Below are positions 1 to 8,852 of a stretch of 34,564 bases of DNA, piece by piece (the stretch's first letter is position 1; the number at the start of each line of letters is the position of its first letter). Location of the stretch: positions 1 to 34,564 of the forward strand of contig DASXUF010000137.1 in the NCBI GenBank assembly GCA_036504975.1. The letters are read 5' to 3'. The DNA is from Candidatus Binatia bacterium (GTDB lineage Bacteria > Desulfobacterota > Binatia > UBA9968). Made by a program: the position numbers and the translations under genes. The notes beneath the pieces were generated by a model. The model had not been told where the DNA came from. It saw only the letters and a program-made list of their open reading frames with translations, and made no database searches.

Positions 1-3000
1 AGCCGTATGCCGCCGTTCTTGCCGACAAGCTCGACCAAACGCTCGACCTTGACCGGCGACTCGCGATGAAACAATAGCGCGACCCGGCCGTCCTTGTAGC
101 TGATCTGCTCGACGAGGTAATCTTTGAGCGTCCGCCTAAGGTCCATGACGCGGAAAAGATTCTCCGCAACGTCCGGAAAGGGTCCGTAGCGGTCTCGCAT
201 CTCTTCTTTGATTCCCTCCAGCTCCGGCAGGTCGCGGAGACTGGCCAGCCGCTTGTAAAAAAGCAGCCGCTGGTTGGCGTCGGGAACATAGTCGTCGGGG
301 AAATAGGCTGGAATGCCGAGACGGATCTCCGGCTCGACCTCCGGCTTCACCGGCCGGCCTTTCAGCTCGCTCACCGCTTTTTCCACCATCTCCGTGTACA
401 GCTCGAAGCCGACCGCGGCGATCTGCCCGGATTGTTCACGCCCCAGAAGATTTCCCGCACCGCGGATCTCCAGATCTTCGAGCGCGAGCTTGAAGCCGCC
501 GCCGAGATCGTCCAGTTGCTGCAGCGCTTTCAATCTTCTCTCTGCCTCCCGCGTGATGACTTTTTCGCCGGGGATCAAGAGATAGGCGTAGGCGCGCCGG
601 TGCGAGCGCCCGACGCGCCCGCGGAGCTGGTAGAGCTGAGCGAGACCGAATTTATCCGCCCGGTTGATGACGATGGTGTTGGCGTTGGTAAAGTCGAGGC
701 CCGACTCGATGATCGCGGAGCAGACCAAAACCTGAGCGCGGTTTTCCATGAAATCGAGCATCACGTTCTCCAGCTCGCGCGGGTGCATCTGCCCGTGCGC
801 CAGCGCGACCTTCGCCTCGGGAACCAGTTCGGCGATCTTCTGCGCCATCCGGTCGATGGTCTCGACGCGGTTGTGCAGGAAAAAAACCTGGCCGCCGCGC
901 TCGATCTCGCGCAGCACCGCGTCGCGGATGACGCCTTCGTCGTAGCGGCAGACGTGCGTCTGAATCGCCAGACGGTCGAGCGGCGGCGTCTCGATGACGC
1001 TCAAGTCGCGAATGCCGACGAGCGACATATGCAGCGTGCGCGGAATCGGCGTAGCCGTGAGGCTCATCACGTCCACCGTGTGGCGGAGCTTTTTGAGCCG
1101 CTCTTTTTGCGCGACGCCGAAGCGGTGCTCCTCGTCGATGACGACGAGACCCAGTTCTCTGAAGACGATGTCCTTTTGCAGCAGCCGGTGTGTGCCGATC
1201 ACGATATCGACGAGCCCTTTGGATAGATCTTGCAGCACCTGCTTGGTCCCCGTGAACGTCTGAAAGCGGCTCAAGGTCTCGATCCGGATCGGGTAGTTGC
1301 GAAAGCGCCGCCGGAAAGTCTGCAGGTGCTGCTGGACGAGAATGGTCGTCGGAGCCAGCACCGCGACTTGTTTCCCGCTCATGACCGCGACGAAGGCCGC
1401 GCGCAGCGCGACTTCGGTCTTGCCGTATCCGACGTCGCCGCAGATCAGGCGATCCATCGGCGTTTTTTCGCCCATGTCTTTGAGCGTGTCGCGGATCGCC
1501 TTCTCTTGGTCCGGCGTCTCCTCGAACTCGAACGACGCCTCGAACTCGCTGTAGAGGTGGTCCGGCGGCGAAAACGCGTGGCCTTCGTTGACTTCGCGCG
1601 CGGCATAGAGCTCGACCAATTCGTGCGCCATCTCGAGGACCGATTTCCGCGTCTTGGCTTTGACCTTTTCCCAGGAAGTTCCGCCCAGCCGGTCCAGCGC
1701 CGGCTTGTTTTCTTCGCCGCCGATATATTTCTGGACGAGGTTGATGCGGTCCACCGGCAGATAGAGGCGGTCGCCGCCTTCGTATTCCAAATGGAGAAAC
1801 TCGCCTTCGGTATCCGCGACTTTGAGAAATTTAAGCCCGCGGTAAATGCCGATGCCGTGATCCAGATGAACGATCGTGTCGTCCAGCTTGAGCTCGCTCA
1901 AGCTCGTGATGAAATGGCCGGGAGTGCTTCTCCTGCTTCCCGCTGTCGGTCTTTTTTTGCTGCCGAAGATTTCGTCGGCGGTGATAACGACCAGGCGCTC
2001 TTCGGGAAGGCGAAAACCCTGAGTTAAATTTCCCACCAATAATACGCGGGTCCTTTCTTCATTGCCGGACTTCATCAACGACCCCCCACCCTGCTTCAAA
2101 GAAAAATGCAGGTCATAGTGGGCCAGGAGATCTTTGAGCCGCGTCGCCTCGCTGCGCGTGGGCGCGACGATGAAAATCCGCTCGCCTTCCCATTCCTTGA
2201 TGCGCGCCAGTAGGGGAGCGAGCGACGGTTCTTTATTCTGAAGCGAAGCCATCTCGGCGTGGAGATCGGTATTGACGTAGGCGTTGAGGACCATCGCGGC
2301 AGTGTATTCGGCTTGGCTTGGAGTGACGTCAAGCGACTGGCTCGCCAGTCGAGCCAACGGATCGAGGGCTCGTTCCCATTCCTTCGCGGTCAGATAAAGC
2401 CTTTCGCCCGGCGGCGCGAACCGTCCCTGCTCCTTGGCGCGCGCCGCCATCTGCTCGACCAGATGCTCGAAGCGCGCGGCCTCGGCGGAAACATGAGGAG
2501 GTTCGTCGATCCACAGCATCGTCTCGGTCGGCAAATACGAAAAGACGGTCGACAGCTCCGGGTAAAAATAGGGAACGAAGAATTCCATGCCGCCGAAGGG
2601 AACGCCTTCCCGTAGCGATTCGAGCAGCGAGTTTTTGTCTTTCCTATCCATCTCCAGGTCGGCGGCCCGCTTGTCGATCTCTCTGGCGATCGCCTCGATA
2701 TCGTTCCGCCGGGTAGAAAACTCTTTCATCGGCAGGATGAGAAGCTCCTGAAGCTCTTTTTTCGAGCGCTGTGTGACGGGATCGAACTCGCGGATCGATT
2801 CCAGGCGGTCGCCGCCGAACTCCAGGCGCAGCGGGAGCGAATAGTCGGGCGGAAAAATATCCACGATGCCGCCGCGCACGCTGAAATCGCCGCGCTCTTC
2901 CACCAACGGAACGTTCTGGTATCCCCAACCCGCCAGGTGTTCGAGCAACCCCTCGCGCGCGCTATCCTCTCCAAGAACGAGATAGCGATAGGAGCGCTTC

Positions 3001-3401
3001 AGCGCCTCTTTGGGAATGACCTTCTGCATCAGAGCGGCCGGAGTCGAGACGAGAATCGGCGCCTGTCCTTCGAGCAGACGGTAAAGCCCTTCGAGCCGGG
3101 CGGCGATGCTGTCGGGGTGGGGCGAGAGATTCTCGAACGGCAGGATTTCCCAGGAAGGAAATAGATGAAGCCGTTTCTCTAGCGGCGCCGCCGCCGGCTC
3201 CTCGCCGAGAAAAAAGCCGAGGTCGAGAAAGAGCTGCTCGGCCTCGCGCGCCGTCGGCGCGATGACGACGATCGGCTCGCGCCGTCTTTCGGCGATGCGC
3301 GCTAGAAGGTAGGCCCGCGCGCCGCCTTGCAAGCCGCGAAGCCTCTTTTCTCCGGTCCAGCGACCGCCGATCAGCGGCTCGATATTTTCGCTCAGAGACA
3401 T
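1..3401 (-). CDS. mfd: Transcription-repair coupling factor Mfd (3' end cut by window edge)
   Basis: Mfd is an ATP-dependent DNA translocase that removes RNA polymerase stalled at lesions and recruits UvrA. About 1133 codons are visible, so only the last residues lie outside the window (family length about 1150). The order is typical: a UvrB-like N-terminal region, then a CarD-like RNA-polymerase-interacting domain near residue 500 ([15 protein letters not shown]), then a RecG-like motor. The motor shows Walker A GDVGYGKT at about 655-662, the DEEH box at about 756-759, motif [14 protein letters not shown] and motif [11 protein letters not shown]. The frame was followed at both ends and at sampled internal points and no break was found. 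The ATG at 3401 sits 2 bp after the stop of the DUF309 gene, so the two are probably co-transcribed. No strong Shine-Dalgarno precedes it, which fits translational coupling. Confidence 0.97.
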   Translation of the reverse strand, partial: MSLSENIEPLIGGRWTGEKRLRGLQGGARAYLLARIAERRREPIVVIAPTAREAEQLFLDLGFFLGEEPAAAPLEKRLHLFPSWEILPFENLSPHPDSIAARLEGLYRLLEGQAPILVSTPAALMQKVIPKEALKRSYRYLVLGEDSAREGLLEHLAGWGYQNVPLVEERGDFSVRGGIVDIFPPDYSLPLRLEFGGDRLESIREFDPVTQRSKKELQELLILPMKEFSTRRNDIEAIAREIDKRAADLEMDRKDKNSLLESLREGVPFGGMEFFVPYFYPELSTVFSYLPTETMLWIDEPPHVSAEAARFEHLVEQMAARAKEQGRFAPPGERLYLTAKEWERALDPLARLASQSLDVTPSQAEYTAAMVLNAYVNTDLHAEMASLQNKEPSLAPLLARIKEWEGERIFIVAPTRSEATRLKDLLAHYDLHFSLKQGGGSLMKSGNEERTRVLLVGNLTQGFRLPEERLVVITADEIFGSKKRPTAGSRRSTPGHFITSLSELKLDDTIVHLDHGIGIYRGLKFLKVADTEGEFLHLEYEGGDRLYLPVDRINLVQKYIGGEENKPALDRLGGTSWEKVKAKTRKSVLEMAHELVELYAAREVNEGHAFSPPDHLYSEFEASFEFEETPDQEKAIRDTLKDMGEKTPMDRLICGDVGYGKTEVALRAAFVAVMSGKQVAVLAPTTILVQQHLQTFRRRFRNYPIRIETLSRFQTFTGTKQVLQDLSKGLVDIVIGTHRLLQKDIVFRELGLVVIDEEHRFGVAQKERLKKLRHTVDVMSLTATPIPRTLHMSLVGIRDLSVIETPPLDRLAIQTHVCRYDEGVIRDAVLREIERGGQVFFLHNRVETIDRMAQKIAELVPEAKVALAHGQMHPRELENVMLDFMENRAQVLVCSAIIESGLDFTNANTIVINRADKFGLAQLYQLRGRVGRSHRRAYAYLLIPGEKVITREAERRLKALQQLDDLGGGFKLALEDLEIRGAGNLLGREQSGQIAAVGFELYTEMVEKAVSELKGRPVKPEVEPEIRLGIPAYFPDDYVPDANQRLLFYKRLASLRDLPELEGIKEEMRDRYGPFPDVAENLFRVMDLRRTLKDYLVEQISYKDGRVALLFHRESPVKVERLVELVGKNGGIR

Positions 3402-3403
3402 GG

Positions 3404-3763
3404 CTAAAAAAGTCCGAAGAATTGCATGGAAATTTTCGGGACGCTCGCAGCGGCCTGGCCGCTTTTATCGGTCTCGTTGGCCCAGGCCTCCATCGCCTGC
3501 ATCAGGCCGGCCACTTTGATTCCGAGATAAACCGGCCGGTAGTTTTCCAGGCGAATCAGCGCCTGGCGCACCATGCGCGCCGGCCCTTTCGCCTCGTCGA
3601 AATCGCGCGCCAGGCGCAGCGCGGCGGCCAACTGGACGAGAGCTTCGAGGAACGGCTTGTGCGTCTGTTCCGCGCGCTGATAATATTCCTCCAACGCCTT
3701 GTGCGACTCGAAATAACGCCTTGCGTTGAACAGACGAATACCCTCTCGCAGCCGAGCATCCAC
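3404..3763 (-). CDS. DUF309 domain protein
   Basis: This 119-residue protein carries the DUF309 signature, a helical motif of the type F-x4-[FY]-x2-H-x3-E, here FNARRYFESHKALEEYY at residues 12-28. It is followed by a helical region (LVQLAAALRLARD) that matches the rest of the family. DUF309 proteins are small, probably cytoplasmic and of unknown biochemical function. The start is a GTG at 3763 with GGAG 8 nt upstream on the minus strand; an ATG at 3759 is out of frame. The gene ends 2 bp before mfd, suggesting one operon, though the pairing does not by itself show a repair role. The last 20 residues are poorly conserved-looking and end in FFGLF. Confidence 0.85.
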   Translation of the reverse strand: MDARLREGIRLFNARRYFESHKALEEYYQRAEQTHKPFLEALVQLAAALRLARDFDEAKGPARMVRQALIRLENYRPVYLGIKVAGLMQAMEAWANETDKSGQAAASVPKISMQFFGLF

Positions 3764-3857
3764 GACGAAAACTCCGTTTAATCCAACTTAACAACTTCGA
3801 CAGGGAGGCTCAAACGAAAAACTGGATTCTCTAGCGCCGTTGCAGTATCTTCTGACC

Positions 3858-6254
3858 ATGGATGGATCGGTCGAAGCCTCCTATACCGTCCGCGGCTACT
3901 GCGCTTTATGCACGGCGCATTGCGCGACGATCACTACCGTCGAAAACGGCCGCGTCGTCAGGCTCGATCCGGATCATGACCACCCACATGGCGGCGTCAT
4001 GTGCATCAAAGGCAAGGCCGCGCCCGAGCTTCTCTACCACCACGACCGGCTGGATTATCCGCTCAGGCGCACGCGGCCCAAAGGCGATCCGGACCCCGGC
4101 TGGCAGAGAGTCGGCTGGAATGAAGCGCTCGATGACATCGCCAAGAGACTACTAAAAATCCGCGAGCAACACGGCGCCCGGGCCGTCGCGTTGGTCAAAG
4201 GAACCAAGAGCGGCACGTCGCTCGATGACGCCGAGCGCTGGCTAGGCCGGCTGCTCTACAGCTTCGGCAGCCCCAACTGGGTCTCGACCACGCACGTCTG
4301 CAACTGGCACAGGGACACGGGTTTCAGCTATACCTTCGGCACCAATCTGCCGACACCCTATTTGGAGAAGAGCGGCGCGTTTCTCCTCTGGGGACATAAT
4401 CCCAGCTCGACGTCTCTGATTCTGGCACACGACATCGTCGCGGCGAGAGCGCGAGGGATGAAAATAGTCGCTGTCGATCCGCGCCGCGTCGGCATCGCCG
4501 GCCAGGCGGATATTCTGCTTCAGGTTCGCCCAGGAAGCGACGGCGCGCTCGCGCTGGCGCTGATTCACGCGGTTCTGGAAGAGGGTTGGTACGACGCGGA
4601 TTTTGTCCGGAAGTGGACCAACGGGACTTTTTTGCTGCGCCGCGACAGCGGCGAGATTTTAACCGAAGCGGACATCTCGGCGTCGGGCGCGCGCGGCCGC
4701 TACGTCATGTGGGATGAAATTTCGGACGGACCGGTGCTGTACGATCCCGCCTCCGGGATATCGGAGAAAGATCGTCTCCGGCCGCTGCTCTTCGCCGAGA
4801 AGTCCGTGCGCGGTGAGAACGGCGCGGAGATTCCCTGCGAGACAGTTCTCCAGGCTCTTGCCCGCACCGCCGCGCGCTACACCCCGGAGCGCGCCGCGCC
4901 GATCACCAGAGTTCCGGCGGAGAAAGTCTGGCAAGCGGCGCTGCTGCTGGCGCACAACCGGCCGCTGAGCATGTACATGTGGAACGGCGTCGGACAACAC
5001 ACCAACGCGACCCAGACGAGCCGAGCGATCGCCGTGCTCTACGCTCTTCTCGGCGACATCGACCAGCCGGGCGGCAACGTGGTCTTCCCCAAGCCGAAGC
5101 TGAACGTGGTCGACGGGAAAGAATTCCTGCCCAAAGATGCCGCGGCTGAGAGGATCGGTCTGGCGCAAAAACCGCTCGGCCCGCCGGCCAAGCCGGGCAA
5201 CTGCGCCGCGTACGATATCTTTACGGCGATTCTCGACGAGAAACCCTATGCCGTCAAAGCGCTGCTCAACTTCGGCTCGAACACGGTGATGTCCACCGGC
5301 GACTCGCGCCGGGCGCGGGCGGCCTTATGCGCCCTGGAGTTTTCCGTCGCGACGGACCTGTTCATGACGCCGACGGCGGCGCTTTGCGATTACGCCCTGC
5401 CGGCGGCTTCTTTTCTCGAGACAAGCAATCTCTCGAACGGCTTCGAGCACCGGCGGCAGGGAAAACTACACCTGCAATACCGGCCCGCCGTCGTTCCGCC
5501 GCTGGGCGAGCGCCGCTCGGATACCTGGATCGTCTTCGAGCTGGCCAAGCGCCTCGGCCTCGCCGGGCGCTTCTGGAACGGCGACATCGAAGCCGGCTAC
5601 GTCCATGAGCTCTCTCCGACCGGCATTTCGCTCGATCAGTTAAAAAATTCTCCGGGCGGAGTGACTGTCCCGATCGCACCACGCTACCAAAAACACGCTG
5701 AATTGAGTGAGAATGGAAAGTTCCGGGGCTTCGCCACGCCTTCGGGCAAGGTCGAGCTTTATTCGCACCGCTTCGCCGAGTACGGCTATCCGCCGCTCCC
5801 GGATTATCAAGAGCCGGCGATGAGTCCGGCGAGCCGGCCGGATATCGCCGGAGATTTTCCACTGGTGCTCACGAACGCGAAGTTCACGACTTTCATCCAT
5901 AGCCAGCTCCGGGCGCTGCCCGCGCTGAGAAAATCGTCGCCGGAGCCGACGGCTGAGCTTCACCCGGAGACAGCAGCGACGTACGGAGTGAAGAACAAAG
6001 ATTGGATGATCGTGGAAAGTCCCAGAGGCGCGATTCGCGTGCGCGCCCATGTGACAGACAGAATCATTCCCGGCGTCGTTTGCTGCCAGCACGGCTGGTG
6101 GCAGGAGTGCCGCTCCCTCGACCGACCAGGCTACGATCCATACGCCGATAATGGCGCCAATCCGAGCGTCCTTGTCGGCACGGAGCTGGCCGATCCCGTC
6201 AGCGGCTCGTTGCCCCACCGGTCTTATCTGTGCCGCGTCCGGCCGGCCGGATAG
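3858..6254 (+). CDS. Molybdopterin-dependent oxidoreductase, DMSO reductase superfamily
   Basis: This is a large catalytic subunit of the bis-MGD molybdenum/tungsten enzyme superfamily. Counting from the ATG at 3858, an N-terminal [4Fe-4S] site is formed by Cys15, Cys18, Cys22 and Cys49 (CALCTAHC then MCIKG). A molybdopterin region follows, with Cys148 (THVCNWH) as the probable metal ligand. The C-terminal molydopterin-dinucleotide-binding domain contains FPLVLTNAK and a CCQHGWW stretch. There is no Tat or Sec signal, so it is probably cytoplasmic. An in-frame TTG at 3840 would add six residues, and neither start has a convincing Shine-Dalgarno. No iron-sulfur, membrane-anchor or chaperone gene lies beside it, so its electron partner and substrate are unknown. 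The general fold resembles thiosulfate reductase, acetylene hydratase and similar enzymes, but sequence alone does not pick one. Confidence 0.92.
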   Translation: MDGSVEASYTVRGYCALCTAHCATITTVENGRVVRLDPDHDHPHGGVMCIKGKAAPELLYHHDRLDYPLRRTRPKGDPDPGWQRVGWNEALDDIAKRLLKIREQHGARAVALVKGTKSGTSLDDAERWLGRLLYSFGSPNWVSTTHVCNWHRDTGFSYTFGTNLPTPYLEKSGAFLLWGHNPSSTSLILAHDIVAARARGMKIVAVDPRRVGIAGQADILLQVRPGSDGALALALIHAVLEEGWYDADFVRKWTNGTFLLRRDSGEILTEADISASGARGRYVMWDEISDGPVLYDPASGISEKDRLRPLLFAEKSVRGENGAEIPCETVLQALARTAARYTPERAAPITRVPAEKVWQAALLLAHNRPLSMYMWNGVGQHTNATQTSRAIAVLYALLGDIDQPGGNVVFPKPKLNVVDGKEFLPKDAAAERIGLAQKPLGPPAKPGNCAAYDIFTAILDEKPYAVKALLNFGSNTVMSTGDSRRARAALCALEFSVATDLFMTPTAALCDYALPAASFLETSNLSNGFEHRRQGKLHLQYRPAVVPPLGERRSDTWIVFELAKRLGLAGRFWNGDIEAGYVHELSPTGISLDQLKNSPGGVTVPIAPRYQKHAELSENGKFRGFATPSGKVELYSHRFAEYGYPPLPDYQEPAMSPASRPDIAGDFPLVLTNAKFTTFIHSQLRALPALRKSSPEPTAELHPETAATYGVKNKDWMIVESPRGAIRVRAHVTDRIIPGVVCCQHGWWQECRSLDRPGYDPYADNGANPSVLVGTELADPVSGSLPHRSYLCRVRPAG

Positions 6255-6261
6255 ATTGCAA

Positions 6262-6738
6262 GCCCGGATTATTCACGATCAGCCCTCAAGCGCGAGCCGC
6301 TCCGGGCGAGGGCAATAGTTTCTGTGGCTCGAGGGCCGCCCTCGCCTGCCACCCCAAGGGGTGCTAATTCCATCTGCCAGGGGCCTGTGGTTCGACTTCG
6401 CTCACCACCCTGAGCCTATCGAAGGGCCGTGTGCTCCACGTCTCTGTGCCCTACCTACGCCCTTCGGGCTCGCGCTCTCGGGCTTTCTGCTTCCACGCGG
6501 GCACGGTTCCGCAGGGGCGAGGATGAAAGCCGCAGGCACAGGGACGCGGAGGTTAAATGGCTTGCGAGGTACTTGGCATCCCGGACATGGTGTTTCGATT
6601 GTTCGCTGCAGTGCGAATGTTTCGACAGAGTCCATGAGGCACTGACCTATTGCCTGCGGCTGGAAGACCCGCCCGCTGCGGAACCGGGGGAAATGACACT
6701 CCGTTGATAGGATCACCGGTGGTATGAATAATCCGGGC
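6262..6738 (+). repeat. 477-bp TIR-bounded repeat element, copy 1
   Basis: This stretch has no convincing gene. It is bounded by perfect 14-bp terminal inverted repeats, GCCCGGATTATTCA at 6262-6275 and its complement at 6725-6738. The whole interval aligns, on the opposite strand, with 18987-19427. Shared blocks include CAGCCCTCAAGCGCGAGCC, the AAACTATTG region, and GGTCAGTGCC. Inside, 6437-6450 and 6535-6548 form near-perfect inverted arms (CACGTCTCTGTGCC / GGCACAGGGACGCG) that could fold into a long hairpin. A 39-nt segment at 6388-6426 is absent from copy 2. The structure fits a MITE-like non-autonomous element. A dinucleotide AA on each side could be a target duplication but is too short to prove it. 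Confidence 0.8.
6388..6426 (+). repeat. 39-nt REP-like palindromic insertion nested in repeat copy 1
   Basis: Aligned with copy 2, copy 1 reads GGGCCTG, then 39 extra nucleotides, then CCGTGTG. The insert begins TGGTTCGACTTCGCTCACC and ends CCTGAGCCTATCGAAGGG. The TTCGAC and ATCGAA ends pair imperfectly, giving a short hairpin. It resembles the REP-like unit of the form CCTTCGACAGGCTCAGG that is widespread in GC-rich genomes. Its absence at the same point in copy 2 supports its being a separate unit that entered copy 1 after the copies diverged. Confidence 0.6.
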
Positions 6739-6888
6739 AAGTTTTCAGCCGGCACGGGAGTTTCTCGAAGGACCGATGCGTGAGACGGGAAGCATCAAGC
6801 GTACTTCAGAACTTCATTTAGACTCTCGCGCCGCGTAACACTGACGTATCGCATCGGGACGGAGAGAGACTCCCGGGCGGGCGACGTT

Positions 6889-8115
6889 TCAACCGCCCGA
6901 CCAGAGCCGTTGATCGTATGCTACGACCCACTTGGCCGTGACCAGCCAGATGCACAAGTCGGAAAGCAGTAGCACAGCCGTCGAGAGCGCGAACGAAACC
7001 AGATAACTGCCGCTGAGGTCGAAGAAAAAACCGCCCAACCACGACCCCAAAGCGCCGCCGACGCCGACGCTGATGACCGAGTAGCCGAAAATAGCGCCGA
7101 ACCCCTTGCCGGAAAAAATATCCGCGGCGAGCGCGGAAAAAATCACGGCTCTGGAACCGAAGCCGATGCCGAAAAAAATGACGTAGACATAGAGCAGCCA
7201 AGGTTGCGACGGATCATGGGCGATCATCAGAGCCGCGACGCCGACGAGTGTAGTCAGAATGTTGAGCGTGTAGGCGCCCTGCTTGGAAAACAGATCGGCG
7301 ACGTAGCCGAATACCATCCGTCCCGCGGTGCTGGTCATGCCCATGAGGCCGAAGATGGTCGCGGCGTAGAGGCGGCTGTAGCCGATATCGACAACGTGCG
7401 CGATTTGATGCGTGACGATCACGGTCGTGCCGCCCGCGGCGAAGACCCGGGCGAAAAAGATCAACCAAAACTGGCCGCTCCGCAAGGCGAGCTTCGTGGT
7501 CCATTCATTGCCCGTCTTATTATCTTCGCCGCGCACCTCTCCGTAAGGCCCGCTGCGGTAAAAAGTCCACACTAGAGGAAGCAGGCCGATCACTACGATG
7601 AACGCGAGAATCTCCAGCGCGCGCTCCCATCCCCAGGTCGAAATCAACCACTCCGTGAAAGGCGCTATCAGAAGAATGCCCACGCCCGTGCCGGCGTAAA
7701 CGACGCCCAATGCGGAAGCCCGCTTGGAAGAAAACCACTCGGAAATCAGCACCACATGGGGCACCATCCCCATGAAGCTGAGCCCCAAAGCGGAAACCAA
7801 GCCGAAGAAGATATAAAATTCCCAGAGGCTCTGAATCCGACTGCTGAGCAGCAAGCCCAGAGCCAGAAGCACGCAGCCTGCGCCGACGATCTTTTTCGGG
7901 CCGAAGCGATCTAAAAGATGGCCGACGACCGGCGAGATCACGGCGTCCACTATGAGCACGACCGAAAATACCCCCGCCGTGATCGCCCGGCTCCAGCCGA
8001 AAGAGTCCAAAAGAGCGACGTAGAAAACGCCGAATGACGAATTGAGACCGCGGGAAAAGCCCATCGTGATGAAGGCCAGAGCCGCGATGGCCCAGGGACG
8101 GGAAGGGGAGCGCAT
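6889..8115 (-). CDS. MFS transporter, monocarboxylate / oxalate-formate antiporter type
   Basis: This 408-residue integral membrane protein has about 12 predicted hydrophobic segments. Family hallmarks are an opening RGLNSSFGVFYVALLDSFGWSR, the loop GHLLDRFGPKKIVG between helices 2 and 3, and a central hydrophilic loop near residue 200. This pattern is seen in the OFA/MCT branch of the major facilitator superfamily, which carries small monocarboxylates or dicarboxylates across the inner membrane; the substrate here is not identified. The start ATG at 8115 has no obvious Shine-Dalgarno. Upstream lies a strong terminator for the preceding gene, so this gene probably has its own promoter. Downstream, after about 150 bp, is repeat copy 1. 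Confidence 0.9.
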   Translation of the reverse strand: MRSPSRPWAIAALAFITMGFSRGLNSSFGVFYVALLDSFGWSRAITAGVFSVVLIVDAVISPVVGHLLDRFGPKKIVGAGCVLLALGLLLSSRIQSLWEFYIFFGLVSALGLSFMGMVPHVVLISEWFSSKRASALGVVYAGTGVGILLIAPFTEWLISTWGWERALEILAFIVVIGLLPLVWTFYRSGPYGEVRGEDNKTGNEWTTKLALRSGQFWLIFFARVFAAGGTTVIVTHQIAHVVDIGYSRLYAATIFGLMGMTSTAGRMVFGYVADLFSKQGAYTLNILTTLVGVAALMIAHDPSQPWLLYVYVIFFGIGFGSRAVIFSALAADIFSGKGFGAIFGYSVISVGVGGALGSWLGGFFFDLSGSYLVSFALSTAVLLLSDLCIWLVTAKWVVAYDQRLWSGG

Positions 8116-8181
8116 CTATATTTGCCGGTGAACTTGCAGCCTACGTTGACTTGAGAGGAATATCAGGGATCGTTGGGATGT

Positions 8182-8225
8182 AAAAGAAAAAAAAGAGGGA
8201 GGCGTCTCAAAGAGCGCCCCCCTCT
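8182..8225 (-). terminator. Rho-independent terminator after the small secreted protein gene
   Basis: On the minus strand an 11-bp stem (AGAGGGGGGCG / CGCCTCCCTCT, one G-U pair) encloses a 10-nt loop and is followed by a run of seven or eight T, a C and four more T. This is a near-ideal intrinsic terminator. It lies about 20 bp past the stop codon at 8246 and before the MFS transporter. Confidence 0.9.
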
Positions 8226-8245
8226 GGATCGAACCTGAAGCCGTG

Positions 8246-8710
8246 TTACTTCGTTGCCGGCTTGGCTTCGGCCGGCTTCGCTGTCTTTTCCGCCGGCTTG
8301 GTCTCAGCCGCCTTGGCCGTCGTCGTCGGCTTGCTCTTCGCGATCGAGCGCAGAGTAAGCTTGCCCTCTGCTTCGCCATAGGCGACCTTCACGGTGTCTC
8401 CTACCTTGACCTTCGCCAATGATTCCTTTGCACTCGGGGTAGCGTCGGTGAACGTGAGCTCTTTGTCCTTGCTTTTCACCTTCGCGGTGCCCGCATTGGC
8501 ATCGGCGGCGGTAAGCTCGCCGGTTGCGGTCTTCGCCTTCGCCGTCGTCTTCTTCTCCGCCGGCTTGGCTTCAGCCGGCTTGGCCGGAGCGGAAGACTTC
8601 ATGCCCGCGCTTCCGGTGGTGCCGGTAGACCCGCTGCCCTGAGCGAGGGCAACGCCGGCGAACACAACCGTTACGGCAGCCACTGCAAACAACCTTAGGA
8701 TACTTTTCAT
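8246..8710 (-). CDS. Small secreted Ala/Lys/Pro-rich protein
   Basis: This 154-residue protein starts with a clear Sec signal peptide (MKSILRLF, a hydrophobic core AVAAVTVVFAGV, then ALA-QG as the likely cleavage site). A Lys/Ala/Pro low-complexity linker follows. Next is a compact central domain at about residues 62-120 (TGELTAADANAGTAKVKSK ... VGDTVKVAYG) that looks like a small beta-barrel. A second PAEK/PAEAKP-rich tail ends the protein. It is probably periplasmic; the basic, Ala-rich tails resemble histone-like or envelope-associated linkers, but the function is unknown. The ATG at 8710 is chosen because of the strong Shine-Dalgarno AAGGGGGTG and the signal peptide. A TTG at 8761 preceded by GGAGG would add 17 residues. 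A strong terminator follows. Confidence 0.8.
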   Translation of the reverse strand: MKSILRLFAVAAVTVVFAGVALAQGSGSTGTTGSAGMKSSAPAKPAEAKPAEKKTTAKAKTATGELTAADANAGTAKVKSKDKELTFTDATPSAKESLAKVKVGDTVKVAYGEAEGKLTLRSIAKSKPTTTAKAAETKPAEKTAKPAEAKPATK

Positions 8711-8757
8711 ATATTCACCCCCTTTGTTCCATTTAGACGTTCGCGCGGGCGATCCAT
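8707..8757 (-). other. Possible 16-codon upstream leader ORF
   Basis: On the minus strand an ATG at 8757, 9 nt after GGAGG, opens a 16-codon frame (MDRPRERLNGTKGVNI). Its TGA overlaps the ATG of the secreted-protein gene as ATGA. The layout would suit translational coupling or a leader peptide, but so short a frame can arise by chance. Confidence 0.2.
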
Positions 8758-8852
8758 TCAAATGAACCTCCGTGTCCGGTTCCTTGCATTATCCCGCCCT
8801 CCCCTTAGCGTTAAGTTCAATGGATGTTTCAGGGTATGATGGTGGGTGAAAG

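Noticed and set aside
432-2027. Long plus-strand open frames opposite mfd
   Set aside because: They are antisense to a well-supported mfd and have the compositional look of GC-rich shadow frames.
3802-3824. AGGGAGG followed by an in-frame CTG as a start for the molybdoenzyme
   Set aside because: CTG starts are very rare and the spacing of about 13 nt is too long. The ATG at 3858 already includes the whole domain.
6361-6755. Short open frames on both strands within repeat copy 1
   Set aside because: Overlapping frames on both strands within a non-coding repeat, with no Shine-Dalgarno. The partial match to copy 2 is reported as a finding, not a gene.
6860-6892. Possible terminator after the MFS transporter gene (GGGCG ... 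CGCCC on the minus strand)
   Set aside because: The stem is only about five pairs, overlaps the stop codon and lacks a T run.
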